From DAOPYU01 sp942493245 (lineage in GTDB: Bacteria > Sumerlaeota > Sumerlaeia > UBA8349), in assembly GCA_942493245.1 (NCBI GenBank), contig OW818685.1, forward strand, positions 4,340,001-4,404,000: DNA of 64,000 nucleotides, given 5' to 3'. The translations under genes and the position numbers were made by a program. The notes beneath the pieces are model-generated. The model saw only the letters and a list, made by a program, of their open reading frames with translations, ran no database searches and was not told the origin of the DNA. Numbering within the stretch: position 1 is the first letter of the stretch; the number at the start of each line of letters is the position of its first letter. Below, one piece after another: positions 1-9,415 of the stretch.

Positions 1-437
1 GCTTGCGTCGTGAGAATCCAGCCTTTCTCATACGTGGCCGTGACTGTTGTGAGCTGATCCTCCAGAATTGTGACGGTTCGATCTGCGGGCCGGACCCACC
101 CCAGCGCCTCTTTGAACTCGATCGAATAGGTTCCCGCAACACAGGTAATGGATGTGCCACTGTCGTGCCATTCCCCAGGGGGGACATCCTTGAGACGCCA
201 TTTGGCCCCCGTGAATGTGACTTCAGGCGGAGTGAGCGTCACATGTAAGCGGCCATTTATTGCGGTAAGGGCCAACGGATGAGATTCTCCCGCTGCGAGT
301 GTGTAAGCCGACGCCACTTGCGCGTAAGTGGCGCAGAACAGCAAGAACCCCCACGCGGTCAAGAATAGAACCCTCTTGCGATGCGGATTCGACGCGTTCG
401 TTGATTCTATCCCCCAAATACCGCTCGCTCTTTCCAT
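1..437 (-). CDS. Secreted protein, N-terminal part only (cut by the window edge)
   Basis: The reading frame is open from an ATG at 437 to the window edge, so the C-terminus is missing. The start is supported by a GGAGAG ribosome site about ten bases upstream. After a basic N-terminus, residues about 21-45 form a hydrophobic segment ending in AQVASA, which reads as a signal peptide with a long n-region. The exported part begins with short beta-type segments; the stretch AGTYSIEFKEALGW followed by a TVTI...QLTTVTATYE pattern resembles the repeat modules found in many secreted PVC proteins that map residues onto a beta-sandwich. No catalytic domain is visible in the 145 residues present. It lies 154 bases downstream of the HzsA-like gene on the same strand. 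Function unknown. Confidence 0.75.
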   Translation of the reverse strand, partial: MERASGIWGIESTNASNPHRKRVLFLTAWGFLLFCATYAQVASAYTLAAGESHPLALTAINGRLHVTLTPPEVTFTGAKWRLKDVPPGEWHDSGTSITCVAGTYSIEFKEALGWVRPADRTVTILEDQLTTVTATYEKGWILTTQ

Positions 438-591
438 GCTTATACTCTCCAAATTCAAACTATTTGTATCTGTAACCTTCAAAGACTCTCAGATAAAGTA
501 TCATTTTTATCAGATAGAATCTATCCGATTCCGAAATGCTGAAAATCGGTTCCACTTGGTTCGTGACTTGTGAAGAGCCTATTCTGCACCC

Positions 592-3186
592 TCACCGCAA
601 CGCTCGGTCGTACACCTTTTCCTTCCTGAAAATCGCGGCCCGCACCTCCGTCTGAAACTGAAAAAGCGTCTGATAACGCTTCTCGCGGGCCTGATCGGTC
701 GGGCAAAGCTTGAATCCAGGCAGGCCCGGATTCGGGTTCGCGGCCAGCGTGGCCTGCCCCGCCTTCAGAATCGCCAGCGCCTCGTCGTAGCGCGCATCCT
801 TGTTTTCAGACAACTTGGCCAGACAGGGGCTGAGTTCCGGCCGCTCGAAACAGACCTGGGCCCCACGGTTTTTCCCCTGATCCGCCAGATCGGAGAAGGG
901 CACCCCGGTCAATTCCTGCAAGCGGCTCAGCTGGGCATTGTCGAGCGGCGCGCGTCCGGCCAGATTGTCCGGATAGGCGCTGGCGTAATCGGGATAGTAG
1001 GGCGCATTCAGATCCACCCAGGTGATGATCCGGGCCAGATCTTCCTTCGCAAGAGCTTTGCGCGCGTGCCCCTCGCGCAGTTTCCGCACCAGTTTGCTCG
1101 CGTGCGCCCCCCAGACGCGGGGCTGCTGGATCTGCGCCGGTCCCGCGCCAATGGCGCCCGTCATTTTTTTCCGCCACAGTTCATTGTACGAAGTGTTGAA
1201 GGTCAAGTCCTGGTCCGCCGCCAGATTCAGGACTTTCCCGCCCTTCTTTCCATAATCGTGGCACCGCACGCAGGCGCGGTCGAAGACCGGCTGGACATCC
1301 CGCATGTAGTTGAAGAAGGGTTGCTCGCTTGAGGCCTCCGTCAGACGGGATGGTTCGCGCAGCAACGCCTTCAGCGCTTTCGATTTGGTCGCTGGCGGGG
1401 CGGCGAGACGGCTTTCGTGACACCCGACACAGCCAATCTGTTCTCCCGGTTGCACAAACATCCCGCTGCGCATGGACTGGACCATCATTCCGTCCTGGTC
1501 GAGCAGCTGGAAATAGAAAAACCGGCCCGCTGGCGCCTGAAACGACGCCGAACCGTCCTCTTCCACCGGAACCGTCCCCAGAATGCGCTTGTTGGTGAAG
1601 TCGTGCCAGTTCATCGCCGGACGCTCCACGCCTTGCCCGCCCCAGGCCGGGTTGGTCCAGAACCGCTTCTCCCCCGTTTCCACCACCCGCAAATACTTCA
1701 CCGTTCCGCGCTCGACCCCCTGCATGTGCGTCCCCAGATAGACATCCTGCACGTAACAGAAGCCGTCCTTGTCAGCCTCTCGGTAGCTTTTGCGGGAGGG
1801 AATCACCGGCGGGCAAAGCCGGGCGCCCAGCGGCATGGGGTCGTAACAGCCCGCTCCCTCGACATGCAACAGAAACTCATTGCCAAACACATCCACCAGA
1901 TAGATCCCCATCTGCTCGCCCTGACCGGTCATGCGCGAGCAGAGAATGTACCGGTCGTTGAGCGGGTAGGGGTCTTCATACTTCACCGGCATCCCCAGGG
2001 TGGCGTCCCAGAGTTCGTTCCCCTCGGTCGTGGCCATGTTGGCCGCCTCCGGGGGCCACGTCCGGACCACCGGCCCGCGCCCGTCGAGTCCCAGCCGGCG
2101 GTCCAAAATGGCCAGAGCGCCCCACGGGCGGTCGTGGCAGGACGTGAAAATGCAGAGCATCCGGTCCGTGCCGGGAATCGCCCGTCCATCAATCACCCCG
2201 CCCGGAGCGGGCGTGTTGTTTCCCCAATAGAGAGCGTGATTTGATCCGTCGGGGCCGACGGTCCACAGGCCCTGCGCGTCGCCGAAGTTGCGGTCCACAT
2301 ACTCCCACCGGTCATACAGAATCTTCCCATCCGGCATGAGCGAGCCATGTCCCTCAAACAAGGTATTCTTCCCGATCTGCTCGATATTCGCCCCGTCCGG
2401 TTTCATGCGGAAGAGGTTCGCCATAATGTGGATGTTGCACATGCAATACTTCGGCTCGCGGGTCGAGGAAAAGCCGATATCCCCATCGGCCAGATAGAAC
2501 GGGTCTATGTCGGCCACGCCTTTGGCAAAAGTGAGTTGCGTCAGTCCGCTCCCGTCGGCGTTCATTTCGTACAGTTTGTAATCGTCCTGGATGTCCTGGC
2601 GCATCGAGAAAACAATGCGTTTCCCGTCAAAGTTCACGTCCGGATCCCGAATCAGACCGTCCTTTGTTTCCAGAAAAGGAGTCACCGCCCCGTCCCGGGC
2701 GAAATCGATCTGCTTGATCGCGCCGCCCCCCACAAAACTCGACGTGTTGCACTCCCCGGTCACGAACATCGTTTCCGTGTTGTGGTGATCCGGACGGTAT
2801 TGGGCGCGAACCACAAACAGGATCGGTTGGCCACTCACCAGCGGATTGGCGATAAGTGCCCGGCGTTGGAACGCCGTGAATTCGGAGAGGAAAGCCTCTC
2901 CGTCGGACAGATCTTCCGGCTTTCCGGAACCGAGTTTCTTCTCGATTTCCGCCCGTTTCCCCTCCAGTGTCCCCAGTTCCCGGAGCCATTCCGCCCCCTG
3001 GGGATAAACGTCTGGGAAGGAACGGGTCAGATCCTCGATGGCGGAACGGAGCGCCGGAAAGTTCAAGGCTTCGAGACGCTTCGCCATATCCCGCGGTTCC
3101 CCGCCCGCCACCGAAAAAATCAAACATCCGACGAAGAACACCAGAACCATCTGCCGCGCCGCATTCCACATTCCCGATCTCCGCAT
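592..3186 (-). CDS. HzsA-related secreted dihaem beta-propeller protein
   Basis: 864 residues from the ATG at 3186, chosen because AGGGAG lies eight bases upstream and because MRRSGMWNAARQ leads straight into a signal peptide; the frame stays open 40 codons further upstream without such support. After the signal come beta-propeller (PD40/TolB-like) repeats from about residue 100 to 470, with blades such as YEMNADGSGLTQLT and the family signature GVIDGRAIPGTDRMLCIFT. Two c-type haem motifs follow: CVGCH at 586-590 and CVRCH at 639-643. This architecture matches proteins annotated as related to hydrazine synthase alpha subunit, which are common in Planctomycetes, Verrucomicrobia and Lentisphaerae that are not anammox bacteria. 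I infer an exported redox or substrate-binding protein. No hydrazine synthase beta or gamma genes are nearby. Confidence 0.85.
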   Translation of the reverse strand: MRRSGMWNAARQMVLVFFVGCLIFSVAGGEPRDMAKRLEALNFPALRSAIEDLTRSFPDVYPQGAEWLRELGTLEGKRAEIEKKLGSGKPEDLSDGEAFLSEFTAFQRRALIANPLVSGQPILFVVRAQYRPDHHNTETMFVTGECNTSSFVGGGAIKQIDFARDGAVTPFLETKDGLIRDPDVNFDGKRIVFSMRQDIQDDYKLYEMNADGSGLTQLTFAKGVADIDPFYLADGDIGFSSTREPKYCMCNIHIMANLFRMKPDGANIEQIGKNTLFEGHGSLMPDGKILYDRWEYVDRNFGDAQGLWTVGPDGSNHALYWGNNTPAPGGVIDGRAIPGTDRMLCIFTSCHDRPWGALAILDRRLGLDGRGPVVRTWPPEAANMATTEGNELWDATLGMPVKYEDPYPLNDRYILCSRMTGQGEQMGIYLVDVFGNEFLLHVEGAGCYDPMPLGARLCPPVIPSRKSYREADKDGFCYVQDVYLGTHMQGVERGTVKYLRVVETGEKRFWTNPAWGGQGVERPAMNWHDFTNKRILGTVPVEEDGSASFQAPAGRFFYFQLLDQDGMMVQSMRSGMFVQPGEQIGCVGCHESRLAAPPATKSKALKALLREPSRLTEASSEQPFFNYMRDVQPVFDRACVRCHDYGKKGGKVLNLAADQDLTFNTSYNELWRKKMTGAIGAGPAQIQQPRVWGAHASKLVRKLREGHARKALAKEDLARIITWVDLNAPYYPDYASAYPDNLAGRAPLDNAQLSRLQELTGVPFSDLADQGKNRGAQVCFERPELSPCLAKLSENKDARYDEALAILKAGQATLAANPNPGLPGFKLCPTDQAREKRYQTLFQFQTEVRAAIFRKEKVYDRALR

Positions 3187-3511
3187 GTTCCCACTCCCTC
3201 TTCTCGACTCAGACCTGACTCCACATAACGCCAGAAAGAGTACTATAAACCGTTTTATTTGACCATGAAATATATCCCCCCGGACGAAATAGACCGGAGA
3301 CGCCAAAAGTTCTGATCCGCCGAATAGAGCTTTGATTTATTGCCCCGGCAGGGGCGCTTTTCCCTGGCCGCAAGGTATTTGTTTTTACTCGTCCTCTACA
3401 CCGCCTCAAAACTTTTGGATTCTCCTGGGCATGAAAAGGACACTGACAAAAAAGTATTGAGCCGGGAACCCGCCTCAATGATAATGGCTTGCTGAGACAG
3501 GAGACTACGGA

Positions 3512-4123
3512 ATGAAAAAAATGCTCAAGATTGCCTGGCTGGCTGCGGCCACCCCCCTGGTCACTGGTACGGTCATCTTCATTGCGTGGCTATTGACTCG
3601 AGCGGATGCTCTCATGGTCGCCGGAGCGATCACAATCATGGCGTGCCTGTGCAGCGTTACCGTGGCTCTGGTCTGCCTGGCCATCTACCTGTGGCGCAAC
3701 TGGCATTCGACGGAAGTCACTCGCCTCCGGCTGGCGTGGCAGGCCGCCGCAGTGGTGGGCATGGTGATCATGAATTTTGTCTTTGCCGCCGGTTTTTCCG
3801 TAGCGGCCATCCAGATCGCGACACGCTACAACCTTTCGATCACAAATGAAGGCGATGAGCCCCTGCGTCATGTCCGGGTCGGCGTCGGTGAGATCCAGGT
3901 CGTCATCGAAGACATTCCCGCTGGTGAAACCCGCAAGAAGGGTTTCTGGATAGTCAAAGACGGAGCACTGGTCCTGAAGGCCACGCGAAACGGGCAACCG
4001 ATCGAGGCGGTCGTGGAAAGTTACGTTACGCACAGCTCGGGAGGAAACATGAAAGTCACAATTGACCCGTCGGGCGAAGTGACCGCGGAAAGACAGCAGA
4101 AAACCGGTCTGCTGTCCCAGTGA
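3512..4123 (+). CDS. Hypothetical membrane protein with three TM segments and a C-terminal soluble domain
   Basis: 203 residues starting at an ATG preceded by GGAG (CAGGAGACTACGGA). Three hydrophobic segments are visible at about residues 8-30, 36-62 and 76-106, followed by a hydrophilic domain of about 95 residues containing ITNEGDEPLRHVRVGVGE and IPAGETRKKGF, which look like beta-strands of an immunoglobulin-like or similar small sandwich domain. I do not recognise a family. It is a single gene, divergent from the HzsA-like gene with about 325 bases between the starts. Confidence 0.7.
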   Translation: MKKMLKIAWLAAATPLVTGTVIFIAWLLTRADALMVAGAITIMACLCSVTVALVCLAIYLWRNWHSTEVTRLRLAWQAAAVVGMVIMNFVFAAGFSVAAIQIATRYNLSITNEGDEPLRHVRVGVGEIQVVIEDIPAGETRKKGFWIVKDGALVLKATRNGQPIEAVVESYVTHSSGGNMKVTIDPSGEVTAERQQKTGLLSQ

Positions 4124-4273
4124 GGGCCACCACGGGGTTCTCATGCCAAGTTGCGGTCAAAGGATAACAAACAACAAAACGCAGAGGCGCAAGGACGCAA
4201 AGTCGCAGGGAAGAATCTCTTCTATATCCTTGCGTCTTCGTGTCCCTTAATTTCGATTCCTCATCGAGGCGCC

Positions 4274-4432
4274 TCATTTGTTTCCACTGATGGATGCAGC
4301 GATTATACCGCTCGCGAGTATAATCGAACCGCAAATCAAGAGTGTCTGCGTGTATCTGTCAAACAATCCAGCGAAAAGTATAATGATTCCGCCAACAAAT
4401 ATTCCTGCTTGCCATACACTCCTGTTACTCAT
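4274..4432 (-). CDS. 52-residue membrane protein
   Basis: A longer frame runs from 4597, but the real start is most likely the ATG at 4432: a full AGGAGGT ribosome site sits eight bases before it, and the upstream extension is low-quality, cysteine-rich sequence. The 52-residue product MSNRSVWQAGIFVGG... has two hydrophobic helices (about 8-24 and 29-47) separated by DRYTQT, a hairpin-type inner membrane microprotein. No family is recognised. The perfect ribosome site makes it a better gene candidate than most short frames in this repeat-rich region. Confidence 0.55.
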   Translation of the reverse strand: MSNRSVWQAGIFVGGIIILFAGLFDRYTQTLLICGSIILASGIIAASISGNK

Positions 4433-4597
4433 TGAAAGACACCTCCTGTCCCGGTTCAGCAAAATCGAGGGGCACCATACCCGTTTCTCTTCTTCGGGAT
4501 TTCCGGCCTGGCACTTGTCACCCTGTTGTATTATGGAGGGCAAAACCCCGGCGATGACACGAGCCAGTCGAACCCTAATGACCTGAGAATTCCACAA

Positions 4598-5049
4598 AAC
4601 GACGGGGGGAGTTAAGCGGGATCGCCGGGAAAGCGGGAAACTCGGTGGATGCGGCTAGTAACCCCGGATTCGGCGGGATGTCCCCGGATTGGCCGGATTG
4701 CCCTATTGCCGATCCGTTTTGTGTTTGAACCACCAAGACACAAAGCAGAAAGACCTGTTCACGCAGTTTCGTTACTTTGTGCCTTGGCGCCTTTGTGGCA
4801 AAAAAAACCGGGAAAATCAATCCTTTCTGTATTTGAACCACCAAGACACCAAGCACAAAGACATCTTCCCAGCAGTTGCGGTGCTTTGTGCCTTGGTGTC
4901 TTGGTGGTAAACAAATACCGGACAAATTGGAAGTTGAGTTGAGACAATTGAAAGAATCCCCACTGATAGGTTAGCAGGATTTTCGGATCATTATCTGGCA
5001 CATCCCGTTTATCCGGTGATTTCGTCTATTCTCTTTGTTTCGTAATCGC
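4598..5049. repeat. Gene-free stretch with two inverted-repeat hairpins
   Basis: No credible gene. Two related inverted repeats lie here. The better one has arms at 4837-4860 and 4884-4908, built from ACCACCAAGACACCAAG and CACAAAG words, with one indel between the arms. A weaker copy spans about 4729-4799. The same kind of word repeat (GCAAGGACGCAAAGTCGCAG) occurs at about 4181-4215, followed by its reverse complement near 4222-4250. Short frames here only translate the repeat. Confidence 0.75.
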
Positions 5050-8000
5050 TCACCACTTCAACGGCTGGTCGCCCCGTTGGGCGTGCGCGGGGAACGGGTG
5101 CTGCTCGTCGAACACCCAGAGATCCTTTTCCGGCTCGATCGTCACCTGGCTCTCGTCCACGGACTTGTCCGCCTTCTGGACCGCAGCCAGGTTTAGCCCC
5201 AAGTGTCTGGCCAGAAAGGGATAAAGCGCCGACCGCTTCGTGTACCCGTAGTCGTGCCCCTCATCGGGGAAGTGGGCATTCTCAACTCGATCCTCCGCTC
5301 CGAACAAACTGTACACCCGCCGGATATACGGGAATTCGATTTTGGGGACATTCTGGGTCCAGTCTTTCCCGTCGGACAGGAGCAATTGAGGCCGGGGCGC
5401 GGCCATCGCCGCGATGTCGGCGTTGTTGGTCTCGTGATCCCGACTCTTGTGGATCGGCAGGCCGCTCTCGCACACGCACCCGCCGAAGAAATGCGACGAA
5501 ACCTGAATCGCGGGGGCCGAGACAGATAACCGATCATCCACCGCCGCCAGCAGGAATGTCTGCGTCCCCCCACCCGAGGCGCCGGTGGCCGCCAACCGCT
5601 TGCCATTCACATCGGGTAACGATTGCAGAAAGTCCAGGGCGCGGATGCTGTTCCACATTTGGATTTTCAGTGCGTCGGGACGCCGGTGCTCCCACCCCAG
5701 TTTGCAGAACTCGCCATAGCCCACCATGTCGATCGAAAAGACCACCGCGCCCATCCGCGCCAGGGTGGCGCACCGCTTCTGCATGTCCGGCCGGAACCGC
5801 CCGTAGTCCGCCGGATCGCTCCAGTGGCCGTGCGGACACAGGATAGCCGGGAACGGCCCCGTACCCGACGAGGGGCGGTAGAGACTGCCGGTCACGAACA
5901 GACCGGGCCGACTCTCGAAGGCGGCGTTCTCAACCGTGTAGCCGTCAAAAACACGCTTCTTGCGGATGACGGTATTCAACGGAGTCCGTTCGGGGAGGGG
6001 CCAGAGTTCCACCCCCCGCAAAATGCCTTCCCTGACGTTGGCCGCGCGCGCCTGCCAGTCCTCTCGCGTATTGACCCCACGCGCAAACTTTTCGAGTTGC
6101 CGGCGGCCTTGTTCGGGCGTCTGATAATCGCCCACACACAGAACCGAACCCTGTTTGAGACTCAGGTCGTCCAGATAGAAAACCGCCTTGTCGGTCGCTT
6201 CCGAGGAAAAACCGAACCAGCGCAATTCCTTGAATTCGGGGTCGAAGGCCAGACCGGCATACTGCTTCTGCTTCTTCTCAGAACCATTCCATGTGACCGT
6301 CAGGTCGTACTTCCCTGAACCGACCTGACACACGATCTCAAACATCACCCAGACGCCCGCCGGAATCGTCTCTTCCTGCGTTACGCCATTGGTCACCAGT
6401 TTCTCGCCTGCGCGAAGATGGAGGGACGGCCCGGTTTTGTAAGGGTTCCCGTTTGTGCGCCACTCGTGGTTCAACACCGATCCCGCTTCCATGCGGACGG
6501 AAAAGCTTCCGGTCACGGTCCCCGTCATGTTGGGATCGAGGAAGAAGTGAGGATCGTACCCGTACTTTTGCCCGGGCGCGTCGGTCACTCGGACACTGTG
6601 TTTGCCCGAGAGCGCCTGCTCGTCCGTCACGCGGACATTGGCCTGCTCGTTCTCCTCAGCGACCGTAAAGCCTTCGAGACCGCTTCCAACCGAAGCGGCT
6701 TCAAAGTCCAGATTCACTTCCGGGGGCGGGGGTGCCTGTCCGGGCAACCGCTTGAGGAAAGAGGAAGCGGGCCGGGGCAGGTCTTTCGGCATCCGCGAAG
6801 GAGTCCGGCGCCCCGCCAGCGAGACGTCGAAGGGGACAAAACCCACTTTGACCGCGGGCGAATCGGGCGCAAGTGTGAAATCGCCCTGATCCGGATTCGC
6901 AAATTTCGGGTCGGCCACGAGGGAGTGTTTATCCTGGCCGGTCTCCTGCCATTTCGCGAAATCCAGATCGCCTACGCGGAATTCGCCCCCATCGCGCCGC
7001 CAGTAGAGGTTGTTGTCAAACTCGTAATTCTTGCCGGGGATCGTCCCCCCCATCAGCGGGGCATTGTCCCAGAAAACAATGTTGCGCTGGAACTGGAACG
7101 AAAGGTGTTCCTCCTGACGGGAACGCTTGATCTGGGCCTCTTCCGAGAATGCGAAGATATTGTTGACCACCCGGTTCTCGCGCCCGTAGTGCTGGTGAAA
7201 GCCGCCGTCCTTGACCCGATAGACCAGATTGTTTTCGGCCAGGATGCCCGTGGATCCTTCGTCGAAATAAATCCCCCACCCGCCATAATCGTACGAGAAA
7301 ACATCGTGGATGTGATTGCCGCGCAGAACCGTCCCCGGCGAACGACCCAGCGTGTAAATCCCCCCCATGTCGCTCAACACGCGCTGACCCAGGTTATAGA
7401 TGTGGTTGTACTCGATCGCATTGTGATGCGCGGCGCTGTCCGCATATCCCCAGACCCAGCCAGGCGAAATGCCCGAGTAGAAGAAATCGTAGATGTCGTT
7501 CTGGGCCAGGCGATTGTGGGGCGACTGGCCGATCCACACGCCGACGGCGGCGGGGTAGATACGGCCTCCATGTGCGATCGTGCAATTGACCACCTCGTTG
7601 TGTCCCCCCAGAACCGCCGGCGTGGTGGGCATTTTTCCAGAGTCCTGTTGCGAAAACCAGAAACTGTCCCCCGCCTTCGCGCCAATCTGGATACCACCGG
7701 CGCCCAGATCGTACAGGTCGCAATCCTCGATCCGGTTGTTTGTACAGCCGGTGTTCAGTTGAAGAGCGAAGGTCCCGATGTTGCGCACCGTACACCCCTG
7801 GAACACGCACTGACGCGCCCCATCGAGCCGAACCGCGCCATCGAGCGCCACTTCCGCCTGCGCGCAGTCGTACCCCTGCGGCGGAATAACGGTGTTGCTG
7901 TGGGCAAACGTCAGACCCTCGAATCGAATATGTTCGACGATTTCCCCCTTCTCGACATTCGCCTCGATCTGGAGCAAATGGTCGAGACGCGGCGCCACCA

Positions 8001-8910
8001 CCTCGGCCGTGTTCGGGTCTTCGCCCGGCAGCGGCATGTAGGTCAACAGACCGGACTTCGTGTCGAGATACCATTGCCCCGGATCCTCGAGCGCCTCGCG
8101 CACGTTCTCGACAAAAAACCGCCGGTTGGCGCGCAGACCGGAGTAAGATTCATTATTCCCAGCCGACCCGGTCAGCGTCGTCACCCGCTGCGATGCGTCC
8201 ACGGACTGGATGCGCATGATCGCCACAGTCCAGACCTGGAACGCCACCACTTCCACATCCTCAAGGTTGTGCCAGTTGCCCAGAACGTCCCGACCGTGGA
8301 AAAACAGGCGATTCTGCTTATTCTCCGTCTCGCCCGGCGCGGGGTTTGAATCCTTCGCGATAAAATAATCCCCCACTTTCGGCAGACGTGGACGCAACCG
8401 GCGCTGCCCGTTGACAAACAACTGACTGAAGCGCCACTTCCCCTCGCGTACCGCCGGAATATCGAGTTCCCAGCGCCCCTTGTCGTTCACCTTCCACCCG
8501 GTCAACCGCACGCCCCCACTCAGAACGGGCGTTTCACCCTCGGCTGCCCGATACGTCACCGTCCGATCGGAACGCCCCGAATCGGCAGGCCCCAACTTCC
8601 ACGGCTCCGCAAGAGAATAAAGCCCCCCCCGAAAGGTCACACACAGGGGCCGCGCGACCGGTTGCGCCAACGCCTGACGAACCGCCGCCTGCGCCCGGGC
8701 AGGCGTTGCGAAGGGCTTCTCAGCGGTCCCCTCGGCAGAATCGTTCCCATCGGGCGCCACAAAGAATTCAAGCGGCGCAGGGCCTGTCGCAGGTTCCGCC
8801 GCCCGGCAGAAGAATGAAAGCGAGTGAATCAGAAAAATCGCCAAGGCGGCCAAAACCGTAAAACCCAGCCGGAGCCTTTTCAAAACAGTTGAACGAGTTC
8901 GGATTGACAT
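5050..8910 (-). CDS. Secreted fusion of a right-handed beta-helix (GH141-like) domain and an acetyl-esterase-like alpha/beta hydrolase
   Basis: 1286 residues from the ATG at 8910, which has AGAGGAGG nine to ten bases upstream and opens a signal peptide (MSIRTRSTVLKRLRLGFTVL, cleavage near CRAAEPA). The first part, about residues 40-700, starts with FFVAPDGNDSAEGTAEKPF and VLSGGVRLTGW, typical of GH141/GH120-type beta-helix enzymes, then shows many N-x-I/E-x-N-x-I/Y helix coils. A linker and a beta-sandwich-like domain (from VNLDFEAASVGSGLEGF) span about 720-900. The C-terminal third is an alpha/beta hydrolase with the nucleophile elbow GASGGG (Ser1112) and a probable catalytic His1219 in EGHDYG, like acetyl xylan esterases. 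I infer attack on a decorated plant or algal glycan, glycosidase plus deacetylase in one chain. Substrate unknown. Confidence 0.85.
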   Translation of the reverse strand: MSIRTRSTVLKRLRLGFTVLAALAIFLIHSLSFFCRAAEPATGPAPLEFFVAPDGNDSAEGTAEKPFATPARAQAAVRQALAQPVARPLCVTFRGGLYSLAEPWKLGPADSGRSDRTVTYRAAEGETPVLSGGVRLTGWKVNDKGRWELDIPAVREGKWRFSQLFVNGQRRLRPRLPKVGDYFIAKDSNPAPGETENKQNRLFFHGRDVLGNWHNLEDVEVVAFQVWTVAIMRIQSVDASQRVTTLTGSAGNNESYSGLRANRRFFVENVREALEDPGQWYLDTKSGLLTYMPLPGEDPNTAEVVAPRLDHLLQIEANVEKGEIVEHIRFEGLTFAHSNTVIPPQGYDCAQAEVALDGAVRLDGARQCVFQGCTVRNIGTFALQLNTGCTNNRIEDCDLYDLGAGGIQIGAKAGDSFWFSQQDSGKMPTTPAVLGGHNEVVNCTIAHGGRIYPAAVGVWIGQSPHNRLAQNDIYDFFYSGISPGWVWGYADSAAHHNAIEYNHIYNLGQRVLSDMGGIYTLGRSPGTVLRGNHIHDVFSYDYGGWGIYFDEGSTGILAENNLVYRVKDGGFHQHYGRENRVVNNIFAFSEEAQIKRSRQEEHLSFQFQRNIVFWDNAPLMGGTIPGKNYEFDNNLYWRRDGGEFRVGDLDFAKWQETGQDKHSLVADPKFANPDQGDFTLAPDSPAVKVGFVPFDVSLAGRRTPSRMPKDLPRPASSFLKRLPGQAPPPPEVNLDFEAASVGSGLEGFTVAEENEQANVRVTDEQALSGKHSVRVTDAPGQKYGYDPHFFLDPNMTGTVTGSFSVRMEAGSVLNHEWRTNGNPYKTGPSLHLRAGEKLVTNGVTQEETIPAGVWVMFEIVCQVGSGKYDLTVTWNGSEKKQKQYAGLAFDPEFKELRWFGFSSEATDKAVFYLDDLSLKQGSVLCVGDYQTPEQGRRQLEKFARGVNTREDWQARAANVREGILRGVELWPLPERTPLNTVIRKKRVFDGYTVENAAFESRPGLFVTGSLYRPSSGTGPFPAILCPHGHWSDPADYGRFRPDMQKRCATLARMGAVVFSIDMVGYGEFCKLGWEHRRPDALKIQMWNSIRALDFLQSLPDVNGKRLAATGASGGGTQTFLLAAVDDRLSVSAPAIQVSSHFFGGCVCESGLPIHKSRDHETNNADIAAMAAPRPQLLLSDGKDWTQNVPKIEFPYIRRVYSLFGAEDRVENAHFPDEGHDYGYTKRSALYPFLARHLGLNLAAVQKADKSVDESQVTIEPEKDLWVFDEQHPFPAHAQRGDQPLKW

Positions 8911-9173
8911 GAATGTTCCCCTCCTCTTTGCGACTCGATAGTTCTCAGCCTGACCTCTCGGCGGAAAAATGCCCCGCCCCTTTTGTCGGACCGTCCAAAC
9001 CGAAATCATGACCACCATGCGCCCCTCCAAGGTGCGCAAATTGGAGAAATGAATCAAGCGCTTTCTGAGAGTTTTTCTTTCTCCCGGCTTTTCCACCCGC
9101 CACGGAAAAACCGGCGGGAGAACCACCCGGCCAGACAACAATGCGCGCTAGGCGCAATCTCGATCCATTTCTC

Positions 9174-9202
9174 TATTTACATAACCCGGTTCGGATATCC
9201 AA
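9174..9202 (-). promoter_or_regulatory. Candidate sigma-70-type promoter for the beta-helix/esterase gene
   Basis: On the minus strand TTGGAT and TAAATA are separated by 17 bases. It would leave a leader of about 260 bases before the ATG at 8910, which contains no other gene. Found by eye only. The rest of 8911-9415 shows nothing else recognisable. Confidence 0.35.
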
Positions 9203-9415
9203 ACAGAGACTCTGCGCAAAATTACGATTATTCCGCTAAAGTTTCGGCTCGAAAAATCCGATAGGAAAAGTGGGAAGATTATAAGACGAATGGGAAATGT
9301 CCACCACCAGCGGGGGACGGGTACAGATTCAGATGCCCAACGACCTTTTTCAACCGGGCTGTCCGATCGAATGAGTTTCCCAACGGTTTCGCTTCCGTTC
9401 CAGGGGAGGGAAAAC

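Noticed and set aside
592..3186. Anammox hydrazine synthase
   Set aside because: Only the alpha-like protein is present, beta and gamma genes and hydrazine dehydrogenase are absent, and the family is common in non-anammox PVC bacteria.
4729..4908. CRISPR-like array
   Set aside because: Repeats are inverted and imperfect, not regularly spaced direct repeats, and no cas gene is in the window.
6418..8349. 643-codon frame on the plus strand
   Set aside because: Exact antisense of the beta-helix/esterase gene; arginine- and histidine-rich shadow typical of GC-rich coding DNA, no ribosome site or family pattern.
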